Source: Coleofasciculus sp. FACHB-T130
GTDB lineage: Bacteria > Cyanobacteriota > Cyanobacteriia > Cyanobacteriales > FACHB-T130
Assembly (NCBI RefSeq): GCF_014695375.1
Contig: NZ_JACJOG010000028.1
Coordinates: 1 to 64,000 of the forward strand
Direction: 5' to 3'
Length of the DNA: 64,000 nt
Below, piece by piece: positions 9,029 through 18,582 of this stretch (position 1 is its first letter; each line of letters begins with the position of its first letter). The notes beneath the pieces are model-generated. The model saw only the letters and a program-made list of their open reading frames with translations, made no database searches and was not told the origin of the DNA. A program made the translations under genes and the position numbers.

Positions 9029-9808
9029 ATGAAACGGCGACAGTTGATGCGCTATGCTGGGGCGGGTTTGCTTACAGCATTAGGAACAGGCTTGGCTTCT
9101 GGATTTCAGACTTATCAGGCGGCAACACCTGGTGGATCTGTGTCTGTTAAATGGCTGGGGCATACCAGCTTTTTGTTTACTGGAAGTGGTAAACGAGTCT
9201 TGGCGAATCCCTTTCAGAAGCTGGGCTGTACGGCTGGGTATCGTTCATCGAAGGTGCCAGCGGATTTAGTGTTAGTCAGCAGCCTATTACTTGATGAAGG
9301 GGCGGTGGAAGGGTTGCCAGGGAATCCCCAGTTTTTATATAAACCGGGAGTTTACCAAGTTGACAACCTAAAAATTCAAGGAATGAGCATTAACCACGAT
9401 CGCAACGGTGGACGCCGGTTTGGCACGAACGTGGCTTGGCGTTGGACGCAAGGAGGAATCAATATTCTGCATTTAGGCGGTGCAGCAGCACCGATTGATA
9501 TTGAGCAAAAAATCCTGATGGGACGTCCCGATGTATTGTTAGTACCTGTAGGCGGAAGTGACAAAGCCTACACGCCTCAGGAAGCCATGCAGGCAGTACA
9601 AGTCCTCAATCCCAAATTGGTGATTCCCACGCATTACCGTACCCAAGCCGCCGATGCTGCGAGTTGCGATATTGTCTCTGTGGATGAATTTTTGGCATTG
9701 ATGGATGGAATGCCGGTGCGTCGGGTCAATAGTGATACTTTGACGGTTAAATCAACGGATTTGCCAGAAAATGGCACTGCGATCGCAGTGATGAGTTATA
9801 AGTTTTAA
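9029..9808 (+). CDS. MBL-fold (UlaG-like) protein lacking the metal motif
   Basis: The fold is recognisable: VSVKWLGHTSFLFTGSGKRVLANPF, ADLVLVSS, ILHLGGA, PDVLLVPVGG and LNPKLVIPTHYRT are the blocks of UlaG-like metallo-beta-lactamase hydrolases. The HxHxDH segment that should follow ADLVLVS reads SLLLDEGAVEG and has no histidines, and the later HLGD is HLGGA. Metal-dependent hydrolysis is therefore doubtful. The amino-terminus (KRRQLMRYAGAGLLTALG) looks like a twin-arginine signal, so export is likely. Probably an exported non-enzymatic or re-purposed member of the fold. Confidence 0.72.
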   Translation: MKRRQLMRYAGAGLLTALGTGLASGFQTYQAATPGGSVSVKWLGHTSFLFTGSGKRVLANPFQKLGCTAGYRSSKVPADLVLVSSLLLDEGAVEGLPGNPQFLYKPGVYQVDNLKIQGMSINHDRNGGRRFGTNVAWRWTQGGINILHLGGAAAPIDIEQKILMGRPDVLLVPVGGSDKAYTPQEAMQAVQVLNPKLVIPTHYRTQAADAASCDIVSVDEFLALMDGMPVRRVNSDTLTVKSTDLPENGTAIAVMSYKF

Positions 9809-9858
9809 ACAATCATGCGTGATGAGTCCCTAGTTATTATTTAGTGAATGGCTAATGA

Positions 9859-11196
9859 CTAATCAGGATGCCCCGATTGGATTGCCGCATAAAGTTGATT
9901 AAAATCCTCATTGGGTAACAATCCGGTGGGATCTAGGGAAAAGCATTTTTTGAGGCGGGTGACAAGATACATATCAATGTCACCCTTATTTTTTGCATTG
10001 ACTTTTCCCCGATATTCACAATCAAAAAAATTTTTCACTAACTCAAACGTGGCTTTTGAAATATTAATGTTGCCACAAACTCCACAGGATTCCATTCTGG
10101 AGGCAGTATTAACCGTATCGCCCCAAACATCATAAGAAAATTTATTATGACCAATCGCACCCGCTAGCAAGGGTCCTGAGTGGATGCCGATGCGGACTTC
10201 CCAATAGGGATGATTATTTTTGATTTTTTCGAGCCGCCGCCATTGCATAAAGGCTTGAATTTGTAAGGCGGCTAGTACAGCATCAATTGCATGAGTGCGG
10301 TTAGGAGTGGGAATTCCTCCAACACACATATAACTGTCACCAATTGTTTTTAATTTCTCTAACTTGTGGGTTTCAATGAGCATATCGAAGCAAGAAAAGC
10401 AATAATCTAATTCATTGACTAAATCTTCGGGAGTAAGTTGTTCGGCTAATTGAGTGAAATCTTTAAAGTCGGTAAACAATACTGAGGCAGAGTCATAATG
10501 CACGGGTTTAACTCTGCCAGTGCGTTTTAATTCATCGGCTACACGTACAGGAAGTACGTTCAGTAACAGTTGCTCAGATTTGCGTTTTTCTGCCTCTAGT
10601 TGGGCATATAGCTGATTTAATTGGGCGAAGCCACTGGCGTTACGAATTGCTGCCGATACTTGCAAGGCTAGTAAATAACTAATGCGTAAATCTTCCAGTG
10701 TGTAAGCGTGGGCTTGGGTAGTCGCAAAGTTGATAGTACCAATGACTTGGCGATCGCTCTGTAGGGGGACGAATATTTGGGAAGCATAAGAGTGCAGAAA
10801 AACAGATGGAGAGCCTTCTCGAATCAGTTGCGATTGACCTGTTTTCATTGCACGACCTAAAGGGCTGTCCTCTGCGACAATCGTGGCAGTCAACTCTACA
10901 GGATCGCCAAATAGGGTTACGAGGCGGCAAGAACTGGTATCGGTGCAGATATAGACACTACAATGCTCGAAATCCAAGAGCCATTTAGCTTGTTTACCAA
11001 CAACCCGCAAAATCTCGTCTATATCCAGGGTACGGTTAATCGCTGTCGCAATTTCATTGACAGCGGCGATGCGGCTGGAAAGAGCTTGGGCTTCCGCAAG
11101 CAGACGGCGGGCTATCAGCAGTAGTGGTTCGCGAGCTTGTTTTTCTAGCTCATTGCTACTATCAAACGGAGGGAAAGAGTCATGGGTATTGCCCAT
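9859..11196 (-). CDS. GAF-domain class III adenylate cyclase
   Basis: Predicted cytosolic cyclase making cAMP. A GAF domain spans about residues 45-190, a short coiled linker follows, and the class III catalytic domain covers about 215-420. Metal-binding aspartates are Asp243 (FTDFKDFT) and Asp287 (KLKTIGDSYM). The purine-selecting pair is Lys283 and Asp356 (SYDVWGD), which is the adenylate-type combination; Asn363 and Arg367 (TVNTASRM) complete the transition-state residues. So adenylate rather than guanylate cyclase. The GAF domain lacks an obvious bilin Cys and may bind a cyclic nucleotide or another small ligand. Confidence 0.9.
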   Translation of the reverse strand: MGNTHDSFPPFDSSNELEKQAREPLLLIARRLLAEAQALSSRIAAVNEIATAINRTLDIDEILRVVGKQAKWLLDFEHCSVYICTDTSSCRLVTLFGDPVELTATIVAEDSPLGRAMKTGQSQLIREGSPSVFLHSYASQIFVPLQSDRQVIGTINFATTQAHAYTLEDLRISYLLALQVSAAIRNASGFAQLNQLYAQLEAEKRKSEQLLLNVLPVRVADELKRTGRVKPVHYDSASVLFTDFKDFTQLAEQLTPEDLVNELDYCFSCFDMLIETHKLEKLKTIGDSYMCVGGIPTPNRTHAIDAVLAALQIQAFMQWRRLEKIKNNHPYWEVRIGIHSGPLLAGAIGHNKFSYDVWGDTVNTASRMESCGVCGNINISKATFELVKNFFDCEYRGKVNAKNKGDIDMYLVTRLKKCFSLDPTGLLPNEDFNQLYAAIQSGHPD

Positions 11197-11276
11197 TATT
11201 GGGATGATTCTGTTTTTCCTGAAATTTAACGAACGACATTCTCAAGAAAATACGGACTCACGAGAAAACTGGCAAT

Positions 11277-11819
11277 TTACAATTGGTCAATTTCGAGAGC
11301 GATCGCATCTGTGTATCGATTTATGCTGGTAAATAAGTCAGCAGTGGAAATAATCTCGAAGATTTCTGAGTCATCTAGCCCCAACTCTCGTAGATTTTGG
11401 TAATCTTTTGCGGTCAGTTCGTGGGGTTTAGTCCCGGCAAGTAAGCCAAAACGAATGACCGCTTTTTCGCGCTTGGGAAGCGGACAGGCAGCAAAGTCTG
11501 AAACCAGTGTCCGGAGAACTTCTTCACTCATTCCTAGCGCTGATAATCCATGCAAGTGAACGTTGAGGGCATAGGGACTGTTGTGAGCCTGAGAGATGGC
11601 AACTCCCACCATTTCCTTCAGGGTGCGGGGCACATCTCCTTGCAGGATGGTAGCGCGGAATTTTTTCCAATTCGCTTCCAGCACACCGGGATTTATCGCC
11701 ATTGATTTGAAAATGTTGGGAATGATCCCAAACCCTAATTCAGACAAAATTTCGTTATATACTGTTTTGACCTTTAAATCTGTGACTTCATCTTGTTCTT
11801 GAAGGGGGAAGCGAGTCAT
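11277..11819 (-). CDS. Carboxymuconolactone decarboxylase-family protein (no CxxC)
   Basis: Helical AhpD-like protein. The core EMVGVAISQAHNSPYALNVHLHGLSALGMSEE aligns with the CMD/AhpD motif in which peroxidatic members have C-x-x-C followed by H; here the two cysteines are Ser and Ala (NSPYALNVH), leaving only the His. Peroxidase activity by the usual thiol route is therefore unlikely. About 180 aa. I start at ATG 11819 because AGAGG lies just upstream, although a second ATG exists at 11834. Function unknown; it is transcribed toward the cyclase gene with an 80-bp gap. Confidence 0.75.
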   Translation of the reverse strand: MTRFPLQEQDEVTDLKVKTVYNEILSELGFGIIPNIFKSMAINPGVLEANWKKFRATILQGDVPRTLKEMVGVAISQAHNSPYALNVHLHGLSALGMSEEVLRTLVSDFAACPLPKREKAVIRFGLLAGTKPHELTAKDYQNLRELGLDDSEIFEIISTADLFTSINRYTDAIALEIDQL

Positions 11820-12136
11820 AGTTGCCTCTATCATTCGTTTGTAAAATTGCTAAGCGAGATGGAAGCGGTTTTTTTGTTATTTGAAATATTTTTGTTCTCA
11901 TTTAATAGATGCAAGAGTCGATCGGGAGTATCGTTCCGTCGAATCCAGTCATTAGCGATCGCGCAGCCAATCCCCTGAAAAAATCGCTAACGATTCAGAA
12001 AATTTTAATTTGAGTTGTATTCGAGTACACCCTATAAAGATTTGTTACCAAATCTCTCATAGTATAACCTTGAAAATATATTGGTCAATTTGATTGACTC
12101 GACCACCTAGAAAAACAAAGATACGTAGTTGAGATT
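11820..12136. other. Intergenic region between divergent genes
   Basis: 317 bp between the CMD-family gene and pepP, AT-rich, presumably carrying promoters for both. I see no RNA gene, repeat or convincing reading frame in it. Confidence 0.4.
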
Positions 12137-13426
12137 ATGCAAGCAGAATACGCAGCGCGTCGCGAGCAGTTGATGGCGAAAATTGGCAACGGCACTGCCA
12201 TCTTTCGGAGTGCCCCAGTGGCTGTCATGCACAACGATGTTGAGTACACTTTTCGGCAGGATAGTGATTTTTATTACTTAACTGGATTTAATGAACCAGA
12301 GGCGGTGGCAGTTTTAGCGCCCCACCATCCAGAACACCGATTTGTATTGTTTGTCCAGCCAAAGGAACGAGATAAGGAAGTTTGGACAGGATATCGGGTC
12401 GGGGTGGAAAAGGCAAAAGAATTCTATGGGGCGGATGAAGCTTACCCGATTGCAGAACTAAATGAGAAACTACCTCAGTATTTAGAAAAAGCCGACCGGA
12501 TTTATTATCATTTGGGACGCGATCGCGATTTCAATGAAACGATTCTCACCCACTGGCAGCGGTTGATGGCGGGTTATCCCAAGCGGGGGACAGGGCCAAT
12601 TGCCATTGAAGATACTAATCCGCTGCTTCATGCGATGCGACTGGTGAAGAGTCCATCTGAGATAGAACTCATGCGTCGTGCAGCTGACATCTCAGCAGAA
12701 GCTCACAACTGGGCGAGAGAATTCGCGCAACCGGGGCGTTACGAGTACGAAGTGCAGGCGGAGATAGAACACATCTTCCGAAAACGGGGTGGAATGGGGC
12801 CAGCTTATCCCTCAATTGTTGCCTCTGGCGCGAATGCCTGCGTGCTGCACTACATTGAGAATAATCGGCAGATGCAGGATAACGAGTTACTGCTGATTGA
12901 TGCGGGTTGTTGCTACGACTACTACAACGGTGATATCACGCGCACATTTCCGGTCGGGGGCAAGTTTACGCCAGAACAGAAGACGCTTTATGACATTGTA
13001 TTAGAAGCGCAGTTACAGGCGATCGCGCAAGTTCAACCCGGAAATCCCTACAACTTAGGTCACGACACGGCAGTGCGCGTTTTGGTCGAAGGTTTAATCG
13101 ATGTAGGACTCCTCGCGGGTGATATTGAAGAAATTATCAAAGAGGAGAAATATAAACCCTTTTATATGCACCGCACCGGACATTGGCTGGGTTTAGATGT
13201 CCACGATGCCGGTGTTTATAAGCACGGGGAAGAAGTTTGGCAGAGTTTGCAACCCGGTCATGTGCTAACAGTGGAACCAGGTCTATATATTGGACTGGAT
13301 GTAGAACCAGCCGAGGGACAACCTGCAATTGATGACAGGTGGCGTGGCATTGGCATCCGCATTGAGGATGATGTGTTAGTGACTGAGTCAGGGCATGAGG
13401 TACTGACGGCGGGGGTTCCCAAGTAG
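12137..13426 (+). CDS. pepP: Xaa-Pro aminopeptidase (aminopeptidase P)
   Basis: Dinuclear manganese pita-bread peptidase that removes an N-terminal residue preceding proline. Metal ligands fall in the expected places: Asp in LLIDAGCCYDYYNGDITRTF, His in MHRTGHWLGLDVHD, and Glu in TVEPGLYIG and GIRIEDDVLV. The amino-terminal creatinase-like domain (YTFRQDSDFYYLTGFNEPEAV) is typical of aminopeptidase P. Length 429 aa is normal. Cytosolic; stands alone between intergenic regions. Confidence 0.95.
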   Translation: MQAEYAARREQLMAKIGNGTAIFRSAPVAVMHNDVEYTFRQDSDFYYLTGFNEPEAVAVLAPHHPEHRFVLFVQPKERDKEVWTGYRVGVEKAKEFYGADEAYPIAELNEKLPQYLEKADRIYYHLGRDRDFNETILTHWQRLMAGYPKRGTGPIAIEDTNPLLHAMRLVKSPSEIELMRRAADISAEAHNWAREFAQPGRYEYEVQAEIEHIFRKRGGMGPAYPSIVASGANACVLHYIENNRQMQDNELLLIDAGCCYDYYNGDITRTFPVGGKFTPEQKTLYDIVLEAQLQAIAQVQPGNPYNLGHDTAVRVLVEGLIDVGLLAGDIEEIIKEEKYKPFYMHRTGHWLGLDVHDAGVYKHGEEVWQSLQPGHVLTVEPGLYIGLDVEPAEGQPAIDDRWRGIGIRIEDDVLVTESGHEVLTAGVPK

Positions 13427-13660
13427 ATTGGATTAAATCTTAAACTTCATCAAAATCCCTGATTATCCGCAAATCCACGGGTTTAGTGAGGGTATCTTTT
13501 TTTCGGAAACAGCCGAGGCGGAATTGGTTTGTTCGTTTCCAACTCGCGCCATCAGTCAAGCAGAATTACAGTTTTGTGTCGCAAAGCCCATATTTTCCCC
13601 CTTATCTGGGTAAAATCGCTGATAGGGGCAGCGTTGGGAGCAAGGCGGAGGTCTATGGTA

Positions 13661-15268
13661 ATGCAAGGTGTAGAGAATTCCTCTAAGCAGGCGGAGCAGT
13701 TTCAACTGCTTCAAGCCCAACTGCGCGATCGCTGGCAGGGAGTCGATTTGTTCGACAGCGATGACTACGATATTTTAGTGATTCCTTCGGTCAGCCTCGA
13801 TCAGCGGGAACTGCTCAAAATTCAGGGCTTTCTCAATTATGAAGAGCGGCTGCTCTTTTCTTTAATTCGCCTGCGACACCCGCGCACGCGGCTGATTTAT
13901 GTAACTTCACAGCCGTTACCGCCGATTGTGATTGATTACTACTTGCAACTGTTGCCGGGAATTCCGTTTTCTCATGCACGCGATCGCTTGTTACTATTTT
14001 CCACCTACGATTCCTCAGCCAAACCTCTGACTCAAAAGATTTTAGAGCGCCCTCGCTTGATGGAGCGGATGCGGCAAGCCTTGCGCCCCGAAAAATCTTA
14101 CATGATCTGCTATAACTCGACCATGCTAGAGCGAGACTTGGCAGTACAGATGGGCATTCCCCTTCTGGCGCTCGATCCCGATTTACTCACCTGGGGCACC
14201 AAAAGCGGCAGCCGGAAAATCTTTGCCGAGTGTGGGGTTCCTCATCCCGATGGCAGCGACAGTGTCTGGAATGCAGAAGACTTGGGTGTAGCAGCAGCCG
14301 AATTATGGGAACGCCAACCGCAGTTAAAGCGGATGGTTGTCAAACTCAATGAAGGATTTTCCGGCGAGGGAAATGCGCTACTGGATCTCAGACCGATCAA
14401 AAATGTAGCACCCGGAGAAGCCTCCCATGCCGAAAGGGTTGCCGCGATCAGCGATCGCTTTTCTTCCTTGAGCTTTCAAGCCAAAGCAGAAACTTGGGAA
14501 AATTTTTCCAGCCGTATCCCAGAGTTAGGGGCAATTGTAGAAGCTTTTATTGAAGGAGAGCATAAGCGATCGCCCAGCGTTCAAGGTCGCATTGACCCCA
14601 ATGGAGAAGTCGAAATTCTCTCCACTCACGACCAAATTCTCGGTGGCCCGGATGGTCAGATTTATCTCGGTTGTAACTTTCCAGCAGATGAAGCTTACCG
14701 CCTGCGCTTGCAGGACTTAGGATTGCGTGTGGGGCGAAATTTGGCAAAAAAAGGAGCTTTAGAACGCTTTGGGGTGGACTTTATCGCCTGTCATCACCCC
14801 GAAAAATCTGGCGAGCAGTGGGACATCCAAGCGATTGAAATCAATTTGCGGAAGGGCGGGACGACCCACCCGTTTATGACCCTCAAGTTTTTAACTAACG
14901 GTCGCTATGACAGTTCCACGGGTTTGTTCTACAGCCAACAAGGTCGCCCAAAATACTATGTTGCTACCGACAACCTCCAAAAAGAACGTTATGTAGGGCT
15001 GTTGCCGAATGATTTGATGGATATTATTGCCCACCAACGGCTGCACTTTGATACCAGTACAGAAACCGGAACTGTATTCCATCTCATGGGTTGTCTTTCC
15101 GAGTTCGGCAAGCTGGGATTAACCAGTATTGGTGATTCTCTGCAACAGGCAGAAGAAATTTACAACAAAGTTGTGAAAGTCCTAGACGAAGAAACGAAAA
15201 CTCGCCCTAGTGCTTCTTACTCGGCATCCTATCCCAGTCCTCCGATTGCTTGGAGTGGAAAGAGTTAA
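13661..15268 (+). CDS. ATP-grasp peptide ligase-like protein (PGM1-related)
   Basis: Resembles the family annotated as PGM1-related peptide ligase, named after the pheganomycin ATP-grasp enzyme. The middle has MVVKLNEGFSGEGNALLDL (ATP-binding lysine and glycine loop), GAIVEAFIEGEHKRSPSVQG and IQAIEINLRKGGTTHP (the Glu-x-Asn metal ligands of ATP-grasp enzymes); the PGM1-type C-terminal domain follows (YYVATDNLQ, FHLMGCLSEFGKLG). About 535 aa. Start ATG 13661 has GGAGG 9 nt upstream; the frame is open to 13529. Substrate unknown and no biosynthetic partner genes are adjacent. Confidence 0.75.
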   Translation: MQGVENSSKQAEQFQLLQAQLRDRWQGVDLFDSDDYDILVIPSVSLDQRELLKIQGFLNYEERLLFSLIRLRHPRTRLIYVTSQPLPPIVIDYYLQLLPGIPFSHARDRLLLFSTYDSSAKPLTQKILERPRLMERMRQALRPEKSYMICYNSTMLERDLAVQMGIPLLALDPDLLTWGTKSGSRKIFAECGVPHPDGSDSVWNAEDLGVAAAELWERQPQLKRMVVKLNEGFSGEGNALLDLRPIKNVAPGEASHAERVAAISDRFSSLSFQAKAETWENFSSRIPELGAIVEAFIEGEHKRSPSVQGRIDPNGEVEILSTHDQILGGPDGQIYLGCNFPADEAYRLRLQDLGLRVGRNLAKKGALERFGVDFIACHHPEKSGEQWDIQAIEINLRKGGTTHPFMTLKFLTNGRYDSSTGLFYSQQGRPKYYVATDNLQKERYVGLLPNDLMDIIAHQRLHFDTSTETGTVFHLMGCLSEFGKLGLTSIGDSLQQAEEIYNKVVKVLDEETKTRPSASYSASYPSPPIAWSGKS

Positions 15269-15284
15269 AGAGTGTGGAGCTAGC

Positions 15285-15327
15285 GCAACGCTTGACTGAC
15301 TCAGATAAAAGTGATGTTAAGCGTTGC
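15285..15327. terminator. Weak inverted repeat between convergent genes
   Basis: GCAACGCTT (15285-15293) and AAGCGTTGC (15319-15327) flank a 25-nt loop just after the ATP-grasp gene. The remainder of the gap to 15531 contains repeated CTCAGTC/CTCAACC units and no gene. Confidence 0.35.
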
Positions 15328-15531
15328 AGTGCAAAGCAAGGACTAAGTATATTTCCTTAACGCCATTGAGACTGGAAATAATCACACGAGAATTTCTTTG
15401 GGCTGCGCCAGAATAGAAACAACTCTTTTTTCTTGATCGCTAAATAATGGTGCTTTAAACGATTAGTTACTCAGTCCTCAGTCCTCAACCCTCAGCCCTA
15501 TTTTAAGCGGCAAAAACTGAGCGCCAAAAGC

Positions 15532-16452
15532 CTATACTAAACATCGCTCAATCGTTGATAGAACAGATTTCGCTAATGATGAGAGGTCATAACCGCCCTC
15601 AAGACCAAAAACAATGCGACGAGTTACTTGCAGACAATAATCGGTTAATAACCCATAATCTTGCGGTTGCAGGTTAATACTAGCTAATGGGTCATCTGCA
15701 TTCGCGTCATAACCAGCACTGACTATCAGCAAATCTGGCTGAAAATTGGTTAAAAAGGGTACAATCTTCTGCTCAAAAAGCGGTTGGTATTCAGTGATTG
15801 TGCTGCCAGGAAACATGGGGAAATTCAGCACATTGTTGTGGATACCGCGTTCGGAAGCTTGTCCGGTGCCGGGATAGCAAGGAGATTGGTGCAAGGAACA
15901 GTAGGCAATTTGGGGGTGGGTTTCTACAATATTTTGCGTGCCGTTGCCGTGATGAACATCCCAGTCGAGGATAGCAACGCGATTGATGCTGGGTTGTTCG
16001 AGGGCATAGTAGGCTGCGATCGCTGCATTGGAAAATAAGCAAAACCCCATGCCATAATTGCGTTCTGCATGGTGTCCGGGAGGACGTGCCAGCACAAAAG
16101 CTGGGTTATTGGTAGCGAGGACGCGATCTACCCCATCCAGCCACGCGCTGGCTGCAAGCATTGCCACATCGTAACTCCGAGGGGAAACGAGGGTATCGCC
16201 ACCATCCAAATATCCGCCACCATTCTGGGCAATCTGCCGGACTTTCTCAATGTGTTGTTGAGTGTGGACTTGTTGTAAAATCGGCGCGATCGCACGGTTC
16301 TCTACTGGCGTTGGCAGCTGCCATTCAATTTGAGCTGCCCAAGGCGCAGCTTTTAAAGCGTTCACAATTGCCGTCAGGCGTGCGGGTCGTTCTGGGTGGG
16401 ATCGACCCGTGTCGTGATCGAGAAACTCATCTGAGTAGATTACAGGCAGCAT
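15532..16452 (-). CDS. Histone deacetylase-family protein
   Basis: Zinc hydrolase of the arginase/deacetylase fold (class II HDAC / acetylpolyamine amidohydrolase relatives) that removes acetyl groups from lysines or polyamines. Visible motifs: RPPGHHAE with the tandem catalytic His, ILDWDVHHGNGT with the zinc ligands Asp and His, LLIVSAGYDANADDPL with the second zinc Asp, and the C-terminal LEGGYDLSSLA carrying the transition-state residue of the family (Tyr). Start ATG 16452 gives MLPVIYSDEFLDHDTG, the usual family beginning; the frame extends to a TTG at 16500. Confidence 0.9.
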   Translation of the reverse strand: MLPVIYSDEFLDHDTGRSHPERPARLTAIVNALKAAPWAAQIEWQLPTPVENRAIAPILQQVHTQQHIEKVRQIAQNGGGYLDGGDTLVSPRSYDVAMLAASAWLDGVDRVLATNNPAFVLARPPGHHAERNYGMGFCLFSNAAIAAYYALEQPSINRVAILDWDVHHGNGTQNIVETHPQIAYCSLHQSPCYPGTGQASERGIHNNVLNFPMFPGSTITEYQPLFEQKIVPFLTNFQPDLLIVSAGYDANADDPLASINLQPQDYGLLTDYCLQVTRRIVFGLEGGYDLSSLAKSVLSTIERCLV

Positions 16453-16527
16453 AGTCCGAGAAAGGTTGGCAACACCAGGATCAATCATAGGCAGCATCAA
16501 TGCTTTCTGGCATTATCTGCACCTTGC

Positions 16528-16746
16528 TTAATCCCGTTTCAAATCATCCCTCAAATCTTCACCTTCGTTGTACATTTGAGGTGCCACCGCCGGGTTATTC
16601 TTCAGTTCACCTGGCTCTACATTCAACAGAGTTTCGTTGATTGACGGAGGCTGTTTGATCTTAGCGATCGCTTCTTTCACTTCTGGGTCTAGTGCTTCTT
16701 CTTGTTCGTTCATCTCTTCATCTTGAGAAACTTGTTCAGCGCTCAT
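16528..16746 (-). CDS. Small acidic hypothetical protein
   Basis: A 72-aa acidic protein (many Glu/Asp) with no cysteine, no membrane segment and a predicted disordered composition; I do not recognise a family. It contains the string IKQPPSINETLLNVEPGEL and ends in DLRDDLKRD. It lies 75 nt upstream of the deacetylase gene on the same strand and may be co-transcribed. It could be a real conserved small protein or an over-called frame; no strong ribosome binding site precedes it. Confidence 0.5.
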   Translation of the reverse strand: MSAEQVSQDEEMNEQEEALDPEVKEAIAKIKQPPSINETLLNVEPGELKNNPAVAPQMYNEGEDLRDDLKRD

Positions 16747-17041
16747 ATATATTTACCCAAATAGGTTTAACTGTCCGTGACTCAGCTTAAACTCCTCCGT
16801 GGGGAGACATACACTGTCTTGAGGCTTAAATTTTAAAATGCCGTCTGCCTTATCCGTCCTCTCTCGCTTCTCCTGGATCATCCAACAGAAACTTATCGCG
16901 TAGATAAGTTGTTCATAACTAACCTCAAAATTTTGTATCTTATGATTCAATTTATGAATAAAAAAGTATAACTTTTACGCCCGATTGCGGAGTCTGGGCG
17001 GAGGAGAAAACTCTTTTACCTGCAATAGCGAGGAAATAGCA

Positions 17042-18340
17042 GTGTCACCAAAAAAGCCCAACCCCCCCGATCGCACTCAACGCTGGAGATTTCCTCAACT
17101 TTTTGGCTTGGCAAAGCGAAATCCTCTGATGATTTCACGCTGGGTCTTACGCTGGACGGTTCTCGGTACTGCTTGTGGCTTATTCGCTGGGTTGTACTGG
17201 AACGTTCTGGAGTTCTTGATTCACATCCTTAACCGGGTTGAAGGGCCGACTCTACTGCTGGTGATGCCACTTGCCGGGTTGCTAATCGGCTTGGTGATTT
17301 ATTTTCTAGGGAATCCCGGTGAAATTGCCGTACTTGTTGATAATATCCACTTTCGCGGCGGACGCCTGGATGCGACCAAAAATCCCTCGATGATTCTGGC
17401 GTCCCTATTGAGCATCTCGGCTGGGGGCAGTGCTGGCCCAGAAGCACCGCTGGTACAAGTCACTGGCTCCTTGGGAACTTGGGTCGCTGACCGCTTGAAT
17501 TTGCAGGGAGAAGACCTGCGATCGATGAGTTTGGCGGCGATGGCGGCGGGCTTCACTGCTTTATTTGGCGCACCTCTGGGCGGTGCCATGTTCGCCTTAG
17601 AGATTTTGCATCATCAACACGTTTTGGAGTATTACGAAGCAATTCTGCCAGCAATTGTGGCGAGTTGCGCGAGTTATCTAGTTTTTGCGGCAATTACCAA
17701 ACTAGGGATTGCCCCAACTTGGCATTTTCCTCAGTACACTCTCGACAACATTGATGATTTTGCGATGGCGATCCTGTACGGAGTGATTGGAGCCGTAGCC
17801 GGATGGCTGTTCATGAGCATTTTTCGAGGATGCGATCGCCTTTTAGCTCGAATTCCCGGCCCCATTTATGTACGGACGACTTTTGCAGGGTTAGGATTGG
17901 GCATTTTAGCGACTCTTTTGCCTCTCACCCGTTATTTTGGACACGAAGAGTTAGCAGAAGTCCTCGATCGTGATTTTTCAATCGCTTTCTTGCTAACGCT
18001 CGCGATTGCCAAAATGGTGGCAATTTCCATCACAGTCACGGGTGGTTGGCGGGGTGGTTTTATCATCCCAATCTTTTTCACGGGTGCTTGTATCGGCAAA
18101 GCGATCGCCCTATTGATTCCAGGATTGAATCCTGCCCTTGCCATGATTTGCGTCATGGCGGCTTTCAATGCATCGGTAACGCGGACGCCCGTAAGTACAA
18201 CTTTACTGTTGACAAAACTAACGAACATAAGTCCGTTAACGCCTGTCTTGTTTGCCAGTTTGATTGGCTTTTTTCTGGCTCCCAAAGCACCTCTGATTAC
18301 GGCTCAACTCAAAACGAACCAAGAAGCGATCGCAGAGTAA
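17042..18340 (+). CDS. ClC-family chloride channel / transporter
   Basis: Integral membrane protein of the ClC family, catalysing Cl- movement or Cl-/H+ exchange. The anion-pathway motif appears as GGSAGPEAPLVQ (GxEGP-like region) and the second as GGWRGGFIIPIFFTGA (GxFxP-like); about ten hydrophobic segments are visible, with the ATPVSTTL-like RTPVSTTLLLTKLT near the end. No C-terminal CBS domains. In the first motif the usual gating Glu position follows GP as PEAP. Start is GTG 17042 with GAGGA 7 nt upstream, giving about 432 aa; a TTG start at 16985 lacks one. Confidence 0.85.
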   Translation: MSPKKPNPPDRTQRWRFPQLFGLAKRNPLMISRWVLRWTVLGTACGLFAGLYWNVLEFLIHILNRVEGPTLLLVMPLAGLLIGLVIYFLGNPGEIAVLVDNIHFRGGRLDATKNPSMILASLLSISAGGSAGPEAPLVQVTGSLGTWVADRLNLQGEDLRSMSLAAMAAGFTALFGAPLGGAMFALEILHHQHVLEYYEAILPAIVASCASYLVFAAITKLGIAPTWHFPQYTLDNIDDFAMAILYGVIGAVAGWLFMSIFRGCDRLLARIPGPIYVRTTFAGLGLGILATLLPLTRYFGHEELAEVLDRDFSIAFLLTLAIAKMVAISITVTGGWRGGFIIPIFFTGACIGKAIALLIPGLNPALAMICVMAAFNASVTRTPVSTTLLLTKLTNISPLTPVLFASLIGFFLAPKAPLITAQLKTNQEAIAE

Positions 18341-18582
18341 CCACAGTCCGTTAAAAGATTGCTAATTGAAGATTGTTCGTGACTCGTGGCAAAACGCATT
18401 ATTAACCACGAACGATTCGCCATTCTTCCATCAGCAATTAAGCCTTAAATAATGACTGATAAAGACCAAAATGTGATAGAATTTTAATAGAATTTGTCAT
18501 TATTTGGAATTAAGGCGGAACTTATTGCAAGCCTTTGCATATTATCTGCCATTTTTCTATACTTTTGGAGCTTTTTCACAGT

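Noticed and set aside
16753-16950. 65-codon minus-strand frame upstream of the small acidic protein
   Set aside because: No family resemblance, no ribosome binding site and composition unlike neighbouring genes; likely chance.
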